Shown here piece after piece: positions 33,590 through 45,336 of a stretch of DNA of 64,000 nt (positions within the stretch are counted from its first letter, which is position 1; every line of letters starts with the position of its first letter). The DNA is from Dictyophora rubrovolvata. Its lineage: Eukaryota > Basidiomycota > Agaricomycetes > Phallales > Phallaceae. Where the stretch lies: NCBI GenBank assembly GCA_029959195.1, contig CP114124.1, positions 1,426,001 through 1,490,000 of the forward strand, read 5' to 3'. The position numbers and the translations under genes were made by a program. The notes beneath the pieces were generated by a model that did no database searches, was not told where the DNA came from, and worked only from the letters and a program-made list of their open reading frames with translations.

Positions 33590-34892
33590 TTAATTTTGAC
33601 ATTCTCTTTTGCACGTAAAGTCCGGACAAAGTGCGCGATTTCCTCGTCCGGGGCAGGTTGTCCCTGACCTTCCTGTAGTAGTACAAATTTTGCAGTGTCG
33701 AGGTCGACGAGGAGGGTTCTCAATAGTGGTAACAGCGAATGGTGGGCATAAGTTTACAGTGGTGTCATCAGCATATTTGGAATAGATATTAAAGTCTTCA
33801 TGTGGGTTAGGGGCTTGCCCTGGCTGGAAATAGAAATTTTCTGCAGCATCACCATGTGGCACTGCATGTGTATCATAAACTCTGGAATACGGACACCTAT
33901 TTCTATCTCCCCGACCCGGGCACGCAAGGGCATTCAGGTCTTCGCCATACGTCAAGCAAACTGCGCATCGCCTAGGGCGGCGTCGTGATTTTGTCGTTTG
34001 CAAAGTCGATGGTAAACTTGTCATGGGAGATTCAGGAGAGGAGTAAGTCGATGCGGGTGATTCGTGAGATGGGGGGCTCAAAGTCGTTTGAGAGCCGGAC
34101 CACATGTAGGGCGAACATGATGAATATGAAAGCGCAGGGGAAGAGTACGGCATACCCGAGTTCGCCTCTGTAAATGAAGCGGACACGCCACCAGTAACAC
34201 TGGTATTTCGGGGTACATTCCAATAGTTCATTTCAAATTGAGAGTATGAACTTTCGAGGGTTGGAGAACACATTGGAGAACCGATGGGTGTATATGTTGA
34301 CATATGATCAACGGTAAGCTGTGGTTGCGTCATATTTGCGGCTGGATAAGAAAGAGCGGTCTGTTCAATAGCCTCGATCTCAGGATTGGTAAACTCAGAG
34401 TCTGTCTGGATATTAATGTTCTCGCCTGCGGACCATGGATTAGCAGGGGAGATGTGATATGATTCTTTACTAGTCAGTTGTAAGGGTAAAGGAGTGCATG
34501 CCACCCATGTGGATGAGACAGGAGTGCATGCGACATGAGAATATCTTCCTGGAGAAGTATTAGGAGTGATCGTTTTGTAAGATTGAGCGTGTGGGTCATG
34601 TTGAGTCGTCGAACTTGGAATTGAGGCTGGTAAGATATTTGCTAATCTGTCGTCGTTAGAGTCTGGTTTTGTAGTAGACTTTCGTGTGAGCCGAGTTGCA
34701 TGAGGGCGAGAGGAGCTCGTCGTTTGTTTTTTTGAGCTGTCCTCAACGGACTTGGGTTTGCGACCAGAACCCTTCCTGGACGGAAAAGCCTAGTTGAGAA
34801 ATCACATCGTTACAGTAATAACAAAACGGGATTTACCTGGCACCACCCGCCTTGTGGCCATCCTTGTTCTTGACACCCTTTGTCCTACCCAT
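33590..34892 (-). CDS. protein with AT-hook-like N-terminus and two related cysteine modules
   Basis: From ATG 34892: MGRTKGVKNKDGHKAGGAR splices to KGSGRKPKSVEDSSKKQTTS, a basic AT-hook-like start (GRKPK). A long Ser/Thr/Pro-rich middle follows, with a local repeat of VACTP. Near the C-terminus are two copies of a cysteine module. The first is RRPRRCAVCLTYG, a spacer, then ACPGRGDRNRCPY; the second is RRPRHCKICTTTG, a spacer, then TCPGRGNRALCP. Each has C-x2-C, then CPGRGxRxxCP, so four cysteines suited to one zinc. The protein ends CKRECQN. I do not recognise a named domain. Basic start, disordered middle and paired zinc modules suggest a nuclear DNA- or RNA-binding regulator, which is inference. 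Confidence 0.8.
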
Positions 34893-35142
34893 AAGGTTTC
34901 ATTCGTCGTACAAGACCAAGTACGAGCTGCAAGCTGCTTGGAGTGGGGAATGACGGCAGAGCGTGCGGAGATAGTTTGCTTATGGCTTATGTCAGGCACA
35001 CCGCTTTATGGGACTTGGGGTACGGCGCCCACAGGACACCACAACGCCATCGGTCTCCGCTTTCTTGCGTTCGGTCACACAGCAACAACAATTAACATCC
35101 AAATTCCGCTCGCTCCCGTCACTTTTTGAGCTTCGGCTCTCG

Positions 35143-37952
35143 ATGGTCGACGTCGTCCGCCCTCTCGACTTCCAGTCTCATTCGTTCGATCGTATGTCCG
35201 CTATAGTCTCCCATCAAAGTGCCTCATCGTCCAAGAGTTCCTTGAATTTGCCCCATGATGATGGTATGTTGCCATCTGTATCAGCTTTCATGTTTCCACG
35301 TTCAATTCAATTTCTTTTGAAGAAAATGAAACCATTACGGCCAAAAGAACCGCACAAGGCCCACAAAATAATACCCAACCTGAGTCTGTCTTAGAGCTCC
35401 TTTTCCTTTCATTTTCATTTGAATTCATGACTAATACCAGTAACGACCTTCACCTCCTCGCAATCAATGCTCAATTAACGGAGATATCTTTCAGTATTGC
35501 TGACATCCAAACCCGCATCTTCGGTTGGTTTTCCCATTCCTCCCGTTTCACCGCATCCTAATGCGTTAATTACGCCAGAAATTCAAGAGCTTCGACATCA
35601 GAGCGGCGTTTCATCTCAGAATGCAAATACTCACTCGTCCGAGGATTCACCTCGATCTTCAAACGAGTCCTCGAGGATAATTGACCAAGCACTCATTAAC
35701 TTGGATGAACGATTAGAATCTATATCCCGGAATATTCAGAGCATAGACGAAACTCTGGTCCCTTTATTGCGTTCAGCAGTGAAAACCCCTACCCAAAACA
35801 CGTCCCAGAACGTAGATGAAGCTTCGAAAATGACTCTACGTAAACATGCCGCTATTATACAGGAATGGGAATCAATCCAAAATGAGGCGGAGGTACTACG
35901 AGAGGAACTCAAGGAAGACAAATGGCTAACTGTCTTTCGGAGCGTGAGCGAGCAAGCTGATGGCATGATGAAATCCTTGGAGAAAGCCGTTTCTCAATGC
36001 CAGGTAATAATGCTGTCACCCTCTCGTTCTTTGTTCTGAATTCATAAATATAGGATTTTATCTGGCAAGTGAATAAGAGACGCACTACGGAGAATCTTCA
36101 AGCACCTGACCATCCTCCCATCAATCTCGAAACGTTTACGACTATCCTGAATTCTTTTGAGTCTAAGAAGAAGTGAGTGTAATTTTTTACACAAAACTCG
36201 TGGTCCTTAGCATGCCATAGATACTACATGCCGTCGGTTTCTAAAATTTTATCGGTCGTGGATAAGGGTGTTAACGACAGAGTAACGAAGAATGGGGAGT
36301 GCCTACGGCTTCATGCTGAAATGCGCCAGCGCTGGCACAATCTCAAAGAGCGTATAGGCCGAATTGACGCGGAAATGGGGAGTGTACGACGGCAAATAAT
36401 CGAGGGCAAGCTTGATCGTGCCGAAACGGAGTCCAGTATATCTCGCGGAACTTCAAGATCTAGCAGTGGATATCTGGACACTCCGTCACCTCCTCGCTCT
36501 CGTACTCAGTCGTCGACTTCGACAACTTTCTCTCGTTCTATTTCACCATTCCGGAAATTCGCCGCCCGGATAACAAATCAGACTCGGACACCATCCTCCA
36601 AACATGAGCGATTATCATCCACAGATCCGGTTCCTGCTCCCTCATTGCGCTCAAGGGCATCTACATTCTTTCGTAACGGCCACAAATCCACTCAAAGTAT
36701 CTCAGACTTACTATCACAAGCCTCTCAAACTCCATCGCCTCAGTCTCCGTATGAACGTCCAAAGAAGGCCAAATGGAATAGTTCCACAAAGATTGAGCCA
36801 GATTCGAACGCTACTATTAAACCAGTTCCTGTGAGACGCCCTTATGCTTCTCAAACATTTTCATCACCAGCCGCGACTTCCAGTGGGAGAAGAAGTGTAA
36901 CTCCAAGTTCGCAAGCATCTTCGCGGCCATGGTCTCCTTCTAATTCCACATGGTCGACGCCAAGTACTCATATGAGTCCCCCCAGCGTTAGTAGACCGTC
37001 GTCGCGAGCTACCTCCATAAATACCAAACTGAATCACACCATACCCCCTCGTCCTCGTCCCGCCTCCCCTAGTCAGATACCCACCCCTACTCCACATCTT
37101 CGGTCATCTAGTCGGCTGTCGGATTGGGACGATGATGATTTCGCAAACACCTCGCTCATGCAACGTGCACTTTCACCATCGGGTGGTGTACCTTATACCT
37201 CTCCGAATTCCGCTGAAATACCGGGACCGCGATCGCATACTCCTCGCGCGTCGGGAAAGTCACCTAGACCCAGCGTATCTCTTATACCAGTCCCGAAAGT
37301 TAGCATATCACGACCTGGTTCGGCAATGTCCAACCATTCCGGATTGTCATCTCCTGCTATTCGAGCTCAAACCCCAGAGTCGAGCATCCGTGCTCGTGCC
37401 CTTCAAGTCCCTTTTTATCAATCAGCTTCGGCAGGTCGATCACGGGCACTCCTTATGAAACTTCCTCCCTCCAGTTTCAGGGAAACATTCGGTGCGTCTA
37501 CGCCCACATCATCCATGCGTTCTCGTCCGTCCTCTCGTGGTGGCTTGTTTACACCTACTATGGAATCCAACTTAGTACCTGTTTACATTCCTGGTAACGC
37601 CAAAGATCCTTTAGATGTAGAGGTCGCTCGCGTTGTGAACTCTGTAGCCCATGGTTTCCTTGTTGAACGTGTGGATCCTCCTTTGCGCACTCCACCTAAG
37701 GTGGGAGAGGAAGTCAAAGCGCAATATGCATTTTCTAGCGCTTTGTCAAGGAAAGTACTTAACTGTAGACTAGTGGTAATTGGTCGTAATGGTCAGACGG
37801 GTGGTGAGACGAAGAAGGTAATGGTCAGAGTCGGAGGTGGTGAGTCGTAATCTTAAAAAACTGCTGTATTTTATGACAACTGACATGATGCTACAGGCTG
37901 GCAAGAACTGTCAATGTATCTTTTAAGTCGTGCGGCAGGTTCGCCTGCGTAA
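35143..37952 (+). CDS. Kar9-like microtubule plus-end protein with C-terminal GAS2 domain
   Basis: From ATG 35143: MVDVVRPLDFQSHSFDRMSA. Kar9-type helical core: ALINLDERLESISRNIQSID, RKHAAIIQEWESIQNEAEVL, DFIWQVNKRRTTENLQ, ESKKKYYMPSVSKILSVVDK and GVNDRVTKNGECLRLHAEMR. A long Ser/Pro/Arg-rich basic region follows, containing two SxIP-type EB1-binding motifs, SQIPTP and SLIPVP. The last ~80 residues, DVEVARVVNSVAHGFLVERV through LNCRLVVIGRNGQTGG and GGGWQELSMYLLSRAAGSPA, form a GAS2/GAR microtubule-binding domain. About five exons give ~880 residues. In yeast Kar9 links EB1 to myosin V to orient the spindle; the GAS2 end would add direct microtubule contact. The final donor is GGTG/GTGAGT. Confidence 0.88.
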
Positions 37953-38293
37953 ATGAATACCAGCGGACCTTTTTTTACATAAATTACATGGCACTCGAGC
38001 ACAAATTGCCGTTTATATTTTTTCTCTCGCTTTGTCAAGTATGTTTCGTCTCCATTGCATTTGTACCAAACAATCAGTATGACTCACTTTGCAAACATTT
38101 CAATTATTCTCCCACTTCATCCACGACTTCTGCGTTATTGATCTATAGTCATGTCTTACGATACTTCCTATGTTGCCCTAGGTCTTCTTCCTGCCTTTCA
38201 AAAAACAGTTGAGAGTTGCCCATACAGAAATATTCCCATATTATAGTTTACTTTTCAAATGTCATTAATGATACAAATTGCGTAGGGCTCGAG
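37953..38293. other. convergent intergenic stretch
   Basis: This holds the 3' flanks of the Kar9-like and TRAPPC12 genes. It is T-rich and nothing is recognised. Confidence 0.5.
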
Positions 38294-40058
38294 CTAAGCG
38301 GGAGGAAGTTTAAGAGCGGAAACCCTGAGACCGTCACCACTCCATTTCGCGACGTCAGTGAGTAAACCGCATTTTTTGACCCATGTATCGCTGGAGTGAA
38401 GTTCGTATAAAGAGGCTGGCAAAGAGTGAGAGAGCGAAAAGCAAGCCTTAAATAGATAGCCTACAAAGGTTGAACAACCATGGCTCAGCGGAAGTTACAG
38501 CTGACGGAGAAACTTTTAACATTTTTTCCATAATTCGAATTCCCTGAAAGCGATTGAGCCACAGTTGGACAACCGTGTTTGCTGATAGTAACTTTACCTC
38601 TTGAACCTTTCCAGTCCCGAACAAAGCAACCGCAAGGTTATTAGCTGCCTAAACAGGTGAATTAGCAAGACCGCTGCAACCAACAGATAATGCCTCTTGG
38701 ACATACTATCGCATTATCTGGTTCGACGTCCATGATACTCCTTAGTAATTGCACCGCATCTTCATATTTTCCATATGCTATTGCTTCAATCGCTCGGTTC
38801 ATCCTTTTGCTTGTTTCGTCCGCTTTGGGGTGTTCCTCGACAATTGCAAAGAATTCAGATGCCTTTTGGAGATTACCACAGTGCAAATATATTCTAGCAA
38901 TGGCAGAGAAAAGAGCTGGAGAAGCAGAAGGCTGCTCAGTCAGCGGAGTGAGGAGGCGTGCAGCTGAAAGAACGTCCTATAATCAGGAGTAAGCTCCGTG
39001 TTTGTGTTAAATGAACGGTCTGACATACCTTCATTTCAATCAGTTGCGAAGCTATAATTAAGGTTATACGAGTTCCCCGTTCAACCCACATGTTGTAACC
39101 GTTTTCGCTCCCCATCTTTGAACTTTCTCTCGCCCATCGTTTGCATTTATTAAGTAAAATCATTAAGGCATCGAGGTATCCAATATGATCATCTGACCAG
39201 TATCGTACACGAGCATTTATGACTTCCAATTCGAATGGTAATATTTCGTCGAACAAATGGTTTCGAGCCGTAAGCGGTTCAACCCCGTTCAACACAGTGA
39301 AAAGGCCAGTGCATTCAGCAGAGGTTTGATTGTATAGTCGCATTCGTGTTAGTGAGCTTAGACGGATATACCATAACTTGATTAAGTCTTGAGAAACTGG
39401 CAAATAAGCAAGGGTAAGATAATGAACTGACTTCAAGGATGAGCGACAATTCAGAAGGAGGGGTAGCTATAATACGGTCTCGTGCCATTTTGGCTAGGGA
39501 TCTCCAGCTGTTTGTCATCTACGGCTTCAGTTAAGAAAATGGTCGCACCCAGAACACGAGCCGTAACATACGACTAGAGTGTGGAAATCCCTGTCTCTGT
39601 AGGACCCTGAGAGATCTCTGGGGGGTCTTCGATCTGGATCAGATACGTATTTCGCAAGCAGTGTACTCAAAGGATCCGTCTGTGTGAATTGTTGAGATTA
39701 ACTACGGTATGTTTAAGATATACATACTACTCACATTAGGTACTGGTAAAAACAAGCCCGATACTACTAGCCCTGGAATATGCAGGTCAGGCCGTTCATC
39801 AGGCTCAGGTTTCGGTAGTGATTTATTTTCGTTAGCATAAGTAGCAGCCGTCGGTGTTCTGGACGCATCGTTTGAGGTCCTCGCGCTAGATGTTTCCGAA
39901 GACTGTAATGGTACGTCCATAACCGGACCTGAAAGTGTTATCTGACTAGAATATCCAAATGATTTACTGGGAAATTTCGGGGAATCATCTCTTAGAAACG
40001 GGTCCGGTAACTCTGGAACAATCAAAGGCTCGACGTTGGGAACGACGTCAGAACTCAT
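38294..40058 (-). CDS. TRAPP complex subunit TRAPPC12-like TPR protein
   Basis: From ATG 40058: MSSDVVPNVEPLIVPELPDP begins a variable, Ser-rich N-terminus. The conserved part starts TDPLSTLLAKYVSDPDRRPP and continues MTNSWRSLAKMARDRIIATP, LWYIRLSSLTRMRLYNQTSA, LFDEILPFELEVINARVRYW and HIGYLDALMILLNKCKRWAR. TPR-like helices follow (LQKASEFFAIVEEHPKADET, AYGKYEDAVQLLRSIMDVEP, AANNLAVALFGTGKVQE). The end is LTDVAKWSGDGLRVSALKLP, which I recall as the C-terminal signature of TRAPPC12. About ten exons give ~480 residues. TRAPP complexes are GEFs for Rab GTPases in ER-Golgi traffic and autophagy. An in-frame ATG at 40166 is possible but would leave only 23 bp to the divergent Tim44 start. Confidence 0.85.
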
Positions 40059-40189
40059 TTGAGCCTTAGGCGCCTGGACTTCACCAGTTGGTCTTTGGCG
40101 CCAGAAAATCAGGAGCACGTGATACGAATTTTCGATTTCTCCCAAAAAAAAGTCGGTCATCGACATTGTAGCTTTTGCTGTTCTTCATA

Positions 40190-41875
40190 ATGATTCCTCG
40201 AAATCTTCGACATATTCGGTTGCCACGATCTTCGATATCTCGAACACCACCTCCTGCAGTTCACTTTTACTTTACTCCTGTGGCTACCTCACTCTTCCAC
40301 ACTTCAGCACCGCGAAGGAATGAATTGCCCAAATCTCCTTTCCAGACCTTTGTGGACGTACTTAAAGAGGAGTTACGTAAAAATAGAGAGCTATTGGATA
40401 ACGTGAAACAATTACAGGGAGACGTCGACAAATTGCAGGACTCGGAAGCGTTGAAAAGGGCAAGAAATTTATATGAGAGGGCTCGAGTACGTCTTAAACG
40501 AACTTTACAGCTTTTTTTTTACCAGATTAAGTATATACCTTTCTCTTTTTAGCTAACCTCTTCTATTCAAGAAAATCCACGATTGAGAGCTGCTGCCGAA
40601 GAGTTGCGCAAGGGCGGAGTAAAAATTTCCGACGCCGTTTCAGAAGCTTTAAAATCTATGGAAGAGAGTGAACTAATGCGACACGTGAGGGATATTTTTG
40701 TCTATAATGGTAAATATGAATGAAAGCAAGTTTTATTAGATTTCAAGAGCTTCTGCTGCCGTTTCATCGGCGGTTGGAACAGCCACCGAGCCCATCCGAA
40801 GCACTGCTGCATACAAAGAACTCAAAGATACCGTTCTTGACGCTCTCGATGATAGCGGAACATCAAGACACGCTGGATTTGAGGAGAAGGAGACCCGACG
40901 TGCCCGAAGACAAGCGAGGCTGGCGAAAGCTGGAAAGAAGGGTGGATTAGCATCCCGTGCGAAAAAAGTAGAAGCCAACGCAAAGTATGTATGACTTCCA
41001 GTTCGAAAGTTTACTTCTTGCCCAACAGGACAAACTAGAGCCGGAGAGGCATTGGTTCTTCATAAGGATTCCGCTAAAGCCGAGCGTTGGGAGACGTTGA
41101 AGCAGACCAATCCCATTCTTCGCTCCTTCGTGTCGTTACAACGTGCATACGAGGAATCTGAAAATCCTGTTATTTCATCAGTTCGAGGCGTAACATCAAC
41201 AATTGCTTCCTGGTTTGATGAAAACGAGACTGCTCAGGTTATTCGACAGCTGAGACTGATGGACCCGACTTTTGATCTTGAGAGTTTCACGAGGGAGCTC
41301 AGAGAGTATATTGTACCGGAGTTGGTCGATGCTTATTTGAGTGCGGATCGAGAAGGCTTAAAAATGTGGTGCAGTGAAGCTGTAATACATTCTCGCGGTT
41401 CAAACAGACTTTTTTCTGACGCCAGACGCAGACATATAATGTCCTTTGGGCTACCATGGAGCAATATCTTAAACAGGGCTTAATCAGCGACAGTAAAGTC
41501 CTTGATATTCGGAATGTGGATGTACGTGGACTCCCTTTTTTTGCCTGTTTCAGCTTTTTTAAACTCGTGCTGTAAGATATCGTCAGGGAAAATTCTTGAA
41601 GATTCCGATCTACCCGTCTGGGTTGTCACATTCTCAACACAAGAAATGCTTGTTTTCCGAAATGCTCTCTCCAGAGAGGTTGTTATTGGAGCGGATAATA
41701 AAGTAGAACAGTGCAATTATGCCGCAGTGCTCACCCGGGTCGAAACTGAGTTAGATAATGACATTACGGGAGGATGGAAAGTAGTAGAGGTGAGTGTCGA
41801 AACTGCTTGTACTAGAACAAAACTTGAATTGACCCGGTGCAGATGGCTCGACGGTCGACTCCACAGTTTTTTTAG
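40190..41875 (+). CDS. TIM44: Tim44, mitochondrial import motor anchor
   Basis: From ATG 40190: MIPRNLRHIRLPRSSISRTP, an arginine-rich mitochondrial presequence, ends near FHTSAPRRNELPKSPFQTFV. The N-terminal helical domain follows with DVLKEELRKNRELLDNVKQL, LRKGGVKISDAVSEALKSME and a basic RRARRQARLAKAGKKGG segment. The C-terminal membrane-binding domain includes NPILRSFVSLQRAYEESENP, SSVRGVTSTIASWFDENETA and QVIRQLRLMDPTFDLESFTR. It continues ELVDAYLSADREGLKMWCSE, TMEQYLKQGLISDSKVLDIR and DLPVWVVTFSTQEMLVFRN. The last exon encodes MARRSTPQFF and stops at 41873. Tim44 recruits mitochondrial Hsp70 to the TIM23 channel on the matrix side. About eight exons. It is divergent from TRAPPC12, with 131 bp between the starts. 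Confidence 0.92.
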
Positions 41876-42337
41876 TTATGTGCCAAAAAGGTTCACTTTC
41901 TCAGCGTCACATACCACCATAGATCTATATCAATTTACCCCCCTACTCTGTATCTATTACTTACAATGCAATAATTCCCAATGAGCACAGGCCTTTAGCT
42001 CATATCATCGAATCGACTGTCAGCCGTGTTACAGTCTCTATAAGCGTCTAAGCGAACTTCAACTATAGTAAACCATGCGCGAACGCGAGACCGTTTTTGA
42101 CAGTTTCCTATCAAAAATGGCTTCCCAAAGCTATTCTTTCCTCCGATAAGTTTGAAAGCTTTCTCACAGGTATCCTTCCTTTGCACACACACATGATTGT
42201 GCGGCAGAAGATGGCTTGGAATGGCATAACAGCGCTGTAACGCTAACGCGAACTTCGGGCTCAGATGGCCCCCACGACTTTTCCAAAGAAGCAGACCTAA
42301 TCACGTCTTTACTATCTTCTTACCTTAAACCAGCATC
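41876..42337. other. intergenic stretch, promoter of the P450
   Basis: No coding or RNA signal is seen. T-rich Tim44 3' flank and a GC-richer region from 42190 precede the P450 start. Confidence 0.45.
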
Positions 42338-44778
42338 ATGACAACCCTCGGTACCGTGCTTTCCAGCACTTTGCGAATCGGACTGCAAGCGTTGGTGGGA
42401 GGTTTAGTCTCACTTTTAGGAATTGCGATTTATCAAGAATTTACCCGACCCCAAAATATGCCTCCTTATCCAGGGGGAAAGCAGCCATTACCGCTTTTGG
42501 GTCATATTCTTGACCTTCCCAAAGAAAAGAGCTGGATGACTTTCAGAAAATGGCACCAGATGTATGGGCCTATACTGACTATTTGGAACGGCAATACACC
42601 CACTATCTTGGTTGGCGACGCAAGTGTTAGTATTCTGAACGTTGTATGTCATGCTATCTTTGGAACGGGTTTAAACCTTGCTTGCAGATCGCCCTAGAAC
42701 TGCTTGAGCAGCGTTCAAGCAAATATAGTAGCCGACCAAGGTTCGTCGGTGCTCAGCTACATTGTTGCTTTCTTTGACTATAGTTGTACGATACTTGGTA
42801 GGTTCGTTGTGGCGGGTGACTTGATGACAGAATGTCAGTAGAAACTGCTCATGCATCATTAATATTGATTGTCGATGCTTAGGCAAGACTATCCTCTTTG
42901 CTACATATGGAGAGCGCTGGAGAAGATATCGAAAAGCCATACATTTAGGAACGTCTCAAAAAATTGTTGATAGTACGTTTTTAGCGACGTGTTTTTCCAG
43001 GGGTAAAAATCGAATTAATTGAATTCTGAAAGGCTATTTACCTATTTTTGAGAATGAAGGGAAGGTTTTGGCTCAGGAACTTTTAGACAATCCAGATAAT
43101 TGGTACCAGGGTATATTCAGGTGCGATGATTCATTCTGGCAGCAAATCAAAGCCCTTGTGTAATGTTGGTTTGGAAGATACACGGTCAGCTCTGTCGTAG
43201 CCATCACCTATGGTCGGAGGATAGTCGATATTAATAGAGATACAGCATATCAAAAACTTTCCGAAATTGTTGGCTTCCAGGTCAAGATGAATGTCCCTGG
43301 GGCACAATGTAAGTGCGGATTAAATCACCTCAACGAGTTCAATTACAAGTTGTTGGCTTTAGGGCACGAGACTTTTCCTATCCTTCGGTACCTCCCAACT
43401 TGGGCAAACGAAACAAAAAGAAAAGCACTTGAATTTCGGGAGATGAACCGAGTAAATTTTGCTTCGTTGATTAACGAAGTACAGACAAAAATGACAACAG
43501 ACAGCGTACCCAAATGGTTGGTAGTTGAGAACTACGTTCATTGGAAGCCATTTTATTTATCAAAAATTTCACATTGGATAGCTACGCGAAAATGATGCTC
43601 GAAAATAGGGCCGGCTTCAGCGATCTGGATGACATCGAGTTTAACCAACAACCTGGAAGTCTCTTCGCAGCTGGCGTCGATACAACTTCCTCGACACTCC
43701 AATCATTTGTCTTAGCGTTGGTTCTCCACCCGGAAGTCCAGGATAAGCTTCATAGAGAAATGGATGAAGTCGTGGGACAGGATAGAGCACCGACATGGAG
43801 TGATGAAAATAAACTACCGTACTTGACGGTCTGAATTATTTTCATTCTCCTTTTTTTCTCGAGCTGAATCAGCATATAGGCTGTTTTTAAGGAAACGGTC
43901 TGATCACAATATCTTTAAATTGTTTTCTCGCTGTCTGATGATATAGTTTTAAACAGCTACGTTGGCGGCCAGTTGCTGTGCTTGGAGGTACTCCACATGC
44001 AAATACAGAGGACGATGTATTTGTGTATCAAGGAAAATCATATTTTATTCCAAAGGGCACCACTATGTAAGTTCTCTTTACTAACAAGAATTCAGGAAGA
44101 CATCATGGTGATTACTGGTAAAAAAATATTACTAGACTCGCGAGTTTATGGGCTATAAATATGAATGAAGAAACTTATCCTAATCCGGACAGTTTTGACG
44201 TAAGGGGCCATCGGATACTTTTTATAGTATTCGATGCTGATTGAAGGTTTAGCCAGACAGATTTTATAATGGCCAAGAGTATCCTAGTCCTGGTAGTAAG
44301 GGGCACAGGTAAGGCTTCTTTGCTCCTTCAGTCTTCTCGAGTGATGGAACGTCGTCCGCAGTTCCTTTGGATGGGGTCGAAGGTAAAGCTTCAAAGTTAG
44401 GATATCACGGGTAATAGTAACACAGAGCCCTCGAATTAGAGTTTGTCCCGGAGCTTACTTTGCAGAACGTTGTGCGTTTCACTTCAAACTCTTCAAACTC
44501 TAGTGTGTTCTTAAGTAACCTTTTTCTTCTCAGCACTATACATCACAATGGCACGCCTTGCGTGGGGTTTCAAATTCGAAATGAAAAGGGGTGAATCTGG
44601 GAAAACGGTAAAACCTGATGCAAGTATGGAGACTGGCTACACCAGTGGGTTTAATTCCCGTCCCCATCCGTTCCCTTGTACCATCACACCACGATCTGGA
44701 ACCATCGAATCCGTTATTAGAAGAGAATTCGATGAGGCTCTTAATTTCCTGCATGTATATGAAAACTATAATGACTAG
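42338..44778 (+). CDS. cytochrome P450 monooxygenase
   Basis: From ATG 42338: MTTLGTVLSSTLRIGLQALV and the following VGGLVSLLGIAIY form an N-terminal membrane anchor. The proline hinge is PPYPGGKQPLPLLGHI. The spliced product carries the C-helix ATYGERWRRYRKAIHLGT (the WxxxR motif). The I-helix FAAGVDTTSSTLQSFVLALV contains AGVDTT. The K-helix ETLRWRP (ExxR) is restored only by the intron ending ...AAACAG before CTACGT. A PERF-like FDPDRFYNG and the heme loop HSSFGWGRRVCPGAYFAER with the cysteine thiolate follow. About fourteen small exons are needed and every one I checked joins in frame, so the gene looks intact. It resembles the large agaricomycete P450 families often used in xenobiotic or secondary metabolism; substrate unknown. 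No biosynthetic neighbours are present. Confidence 0.9.
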
Positions 44779-45336
44779 GTATGCACTTATCTCGGCGTCA
44801 ATATTACTAGTAAATGAGTTGTTCCGTTAAAAAGGGTCTTTGTAGTGTTCATTACCATACATATTCCTGTGCGCAATCGCTGCAAGAAGAATCATTTCAT
44901 ATGACATTTGTATAAGCCTTTGTTGTTGTTTTTGGTTATCAAGAACATGCAAGCCATTTCATACCACGCAAATTTAATAAATCACACTTGATTTATATTT
45001 ACCCGTAACCCGATTATCCACCGAAGGCTGAGAATATTTTCTTTTTCGACCACAAAATTGATTATTATAGAATCGGCAAAGAAGTTAGGTAGTTCACCGT
45101 AATCTGACAACTCGAAAGTGGCATGTTGACAAGCAGATTTAGAGGAAAATACCACAGATGTGATAATTCAGCAGCGCTCATTAAAAACAGCCACAGCGAT
45201 CTATCTGGGTTGAGGCTCTGGAGCACAGAAGAAGGCTGGATCGTTGTTCATTGAAGTGGAAGAAGAGATGTGACCGTACAAAGTTGGGTGGCTGACCTAA
45301 TCTCGTGACGCGCGTTACACGTCGCACACATGTTCG
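44779..45336. other. intergenic stretch
   Basis: A/T-rich, nothing recognised. It holds the P450 3' flank and the promoter of the PPR-like gene. Confidence 0.5.

Noticed and set aside
40059-40166. 36-residue N-terminal extension of TRAPPC12 from an upstream ATG
   Set aside because: It would leave only 23 bp to the divergent Tim44 start codon; the downstream ATG at 40058 gives a normal intergenic distance.
43920-43990. Apparent disruption of the P450 K-helix (ETV then stop in the direct frame)
   Set aside because: An intron from ACG/GTCTGA to AAACAG/CTACGT restores ETLRWRP, so the gene is intact rather than broken.
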